Source: SAR86 cluster bacterium (GTDB taxonomy: Bacteria > Pseudomonadota > Gammaproteobacteria > SAR86 > D2472). Taken from it: 15,023 bases of DNA. The first letter of the stretch is position 1. Every line of letters begins with the position of its first letter. The position numbers were made by a program, and so were the translations under genes. Where the stretch lies: positions 1-15,023 of the forward strand of contig JAQWJG010000043.1 of the NCBI GenBank assembly GCA_029248485.1, given 5' to 3'. A model generated the notes under the pieces. It was not told the origin of the DNA, searched no databases, and worked only from the letters and a program-made list of their open reading frames with translations. Of this stretch, positions 14,738-15,023 are shown one piece after another.

Positions 14738-15023
14738 CTAGGAACTTCTAGCTGCAGAGATTGTTAATTTATATAAGATTGGCGCCATTATTAACCAAGG
14801 TAATTGTGTTTGAAACATTACGCTTCTTCCGTTAAATTCAAATAGTAGTGGGTTAAAGAATTGGCCGGTGGGAGCTAGAGGCGCCCATGATAGTGACTTA
14901 CCCTCAGATAATTGATCGTGATATAAAAAAAGTTCTACAAAAAGATTTTGAGTGATGCACCATATTAGTAGAATGCTAAAAGCCCCCCAATTCCATTGTT
15001 GAAAAACTTGAATATTTTGTTTG
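14738..15023 (-). CDS. C-terminal part of an unidentified membrane protein
   Basis: From the right edge an open minus-strand frame of 94 codons runs to TAG 14740-14738. It contains two hydrophobic stretches (around WNWGAFSILLIWC and LPWLIMAPILYKL) linked by a segment with Trp, Pro and Gly, including LSWAPLAPTGQFFN and FNGRSVMFQTQ, so it is the end of an integral membrane protein. It starts outside the window. I cannot name the family. It is upstream of the permease on the same strand with a 38-nt gap, so it may share its operon. The frame is supported by its length without stops in A+T-rich DNA and by the protein-like composition. Confidence 0.6.
   Translation of the reverse strand, partial: KQNIQVFQQWNWGAFSILLIWCITQNLFVELFLYHDQLSEGKSLSWAPLAPTGQFFNPLLFEFNGRSVMFQTQLPWLIMAPILYKLTISAARSS

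Noticed and set aside
1..15023. CRISPR arrays, tRNA or rRNA genes, insertion sequences
   Set aside because: No regularly spaced direct repeats, cloverleaf-like segments, rRNA-like stretches or transposase motifs were seen on reading both strands.

Overview
The window is A+T-rich, densely packed DNA from a Gram-negative bacterium. It has a TonB-dependent outer-membrane receptor, a lipoprotein with a lipobox, and Sec signal peptides. Gene gaps are mostly below 120 bp, several genes overlap by 1-5 nt, and TTG/GTG starts are common. With short-chain dehydrogenases (SDRs), a GMC oxidoreductase, a Rieske oxygenase, a YtcJ-type amidohydrolase and a TonB receptor, this looks like a streamlined marine heterotroph. 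A SAR86-like gammaproteobacterium is my best guess; it is inferred from style and gene content, not from a marker gene. No rRNA, tRNA, IS element or CRISPR array was seen.

Region 1 (1-1358) is the oddest part. An SDR gene on the minus strand (1-581, cut by the window edge) faces a second, about 90 % identical SDR on the plus strand (657-1358). The two form a gapless inverted repeat (1-491 against 687-1177). The plus copy has lost its first 30 residues, including the dinucleotide-binding glycine motif. In their place lies the C-terminal stump of an alpha/beta hydrolase, read on the minus strand (583-690), which belongs to the left SDR's operon. The junction at about 687-692 is either a real inverted rearrangement or a chimeric join between two strains.

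Region 2 (1365-4471, plus strand) holds a phage-like PD-(D/E)XK nuclease, a second complete SDR and a secreted YtcJ-type amidohydrolase, head to tail with gaps of 0-8 nt. Region 3 (4474-7610) has a minus-strand GMC oxidoreductase, then, divergently and only 26 nt away, a peptidase E-like S51 peptidase coupled to a deazaflavin-type nitroreductase-fold protein, and a convergent small secreted OB-fold-like protein.

Region 4 (7702-11369, plus) has an HD-domain protein resembling the PhnZ/MIOX mixed-valent diiron oxygenases, an overlapping small lipoprotein, and an 874-residue TonB-dependent receptor ended by a clear intrinsic terminator that may also serve the opposing operon.

Region 5 (11379-15023, minus) is a compact operon: the end of a membrane protein, an APC-family amino-acid permease, a DDAH/amidinotransferase-fold hydrolase with a complete Cys-His-Glu triad, and a Rieske oxygenase alpha subunit whose start overlaps the hydrolase stop (ATGA). 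This reads as an uptake-and-degradation cassette for a guanidino or N-methylated amino compound. That pathway is an inference, and it is the best candidate in the window for an undescribed catabolic system.
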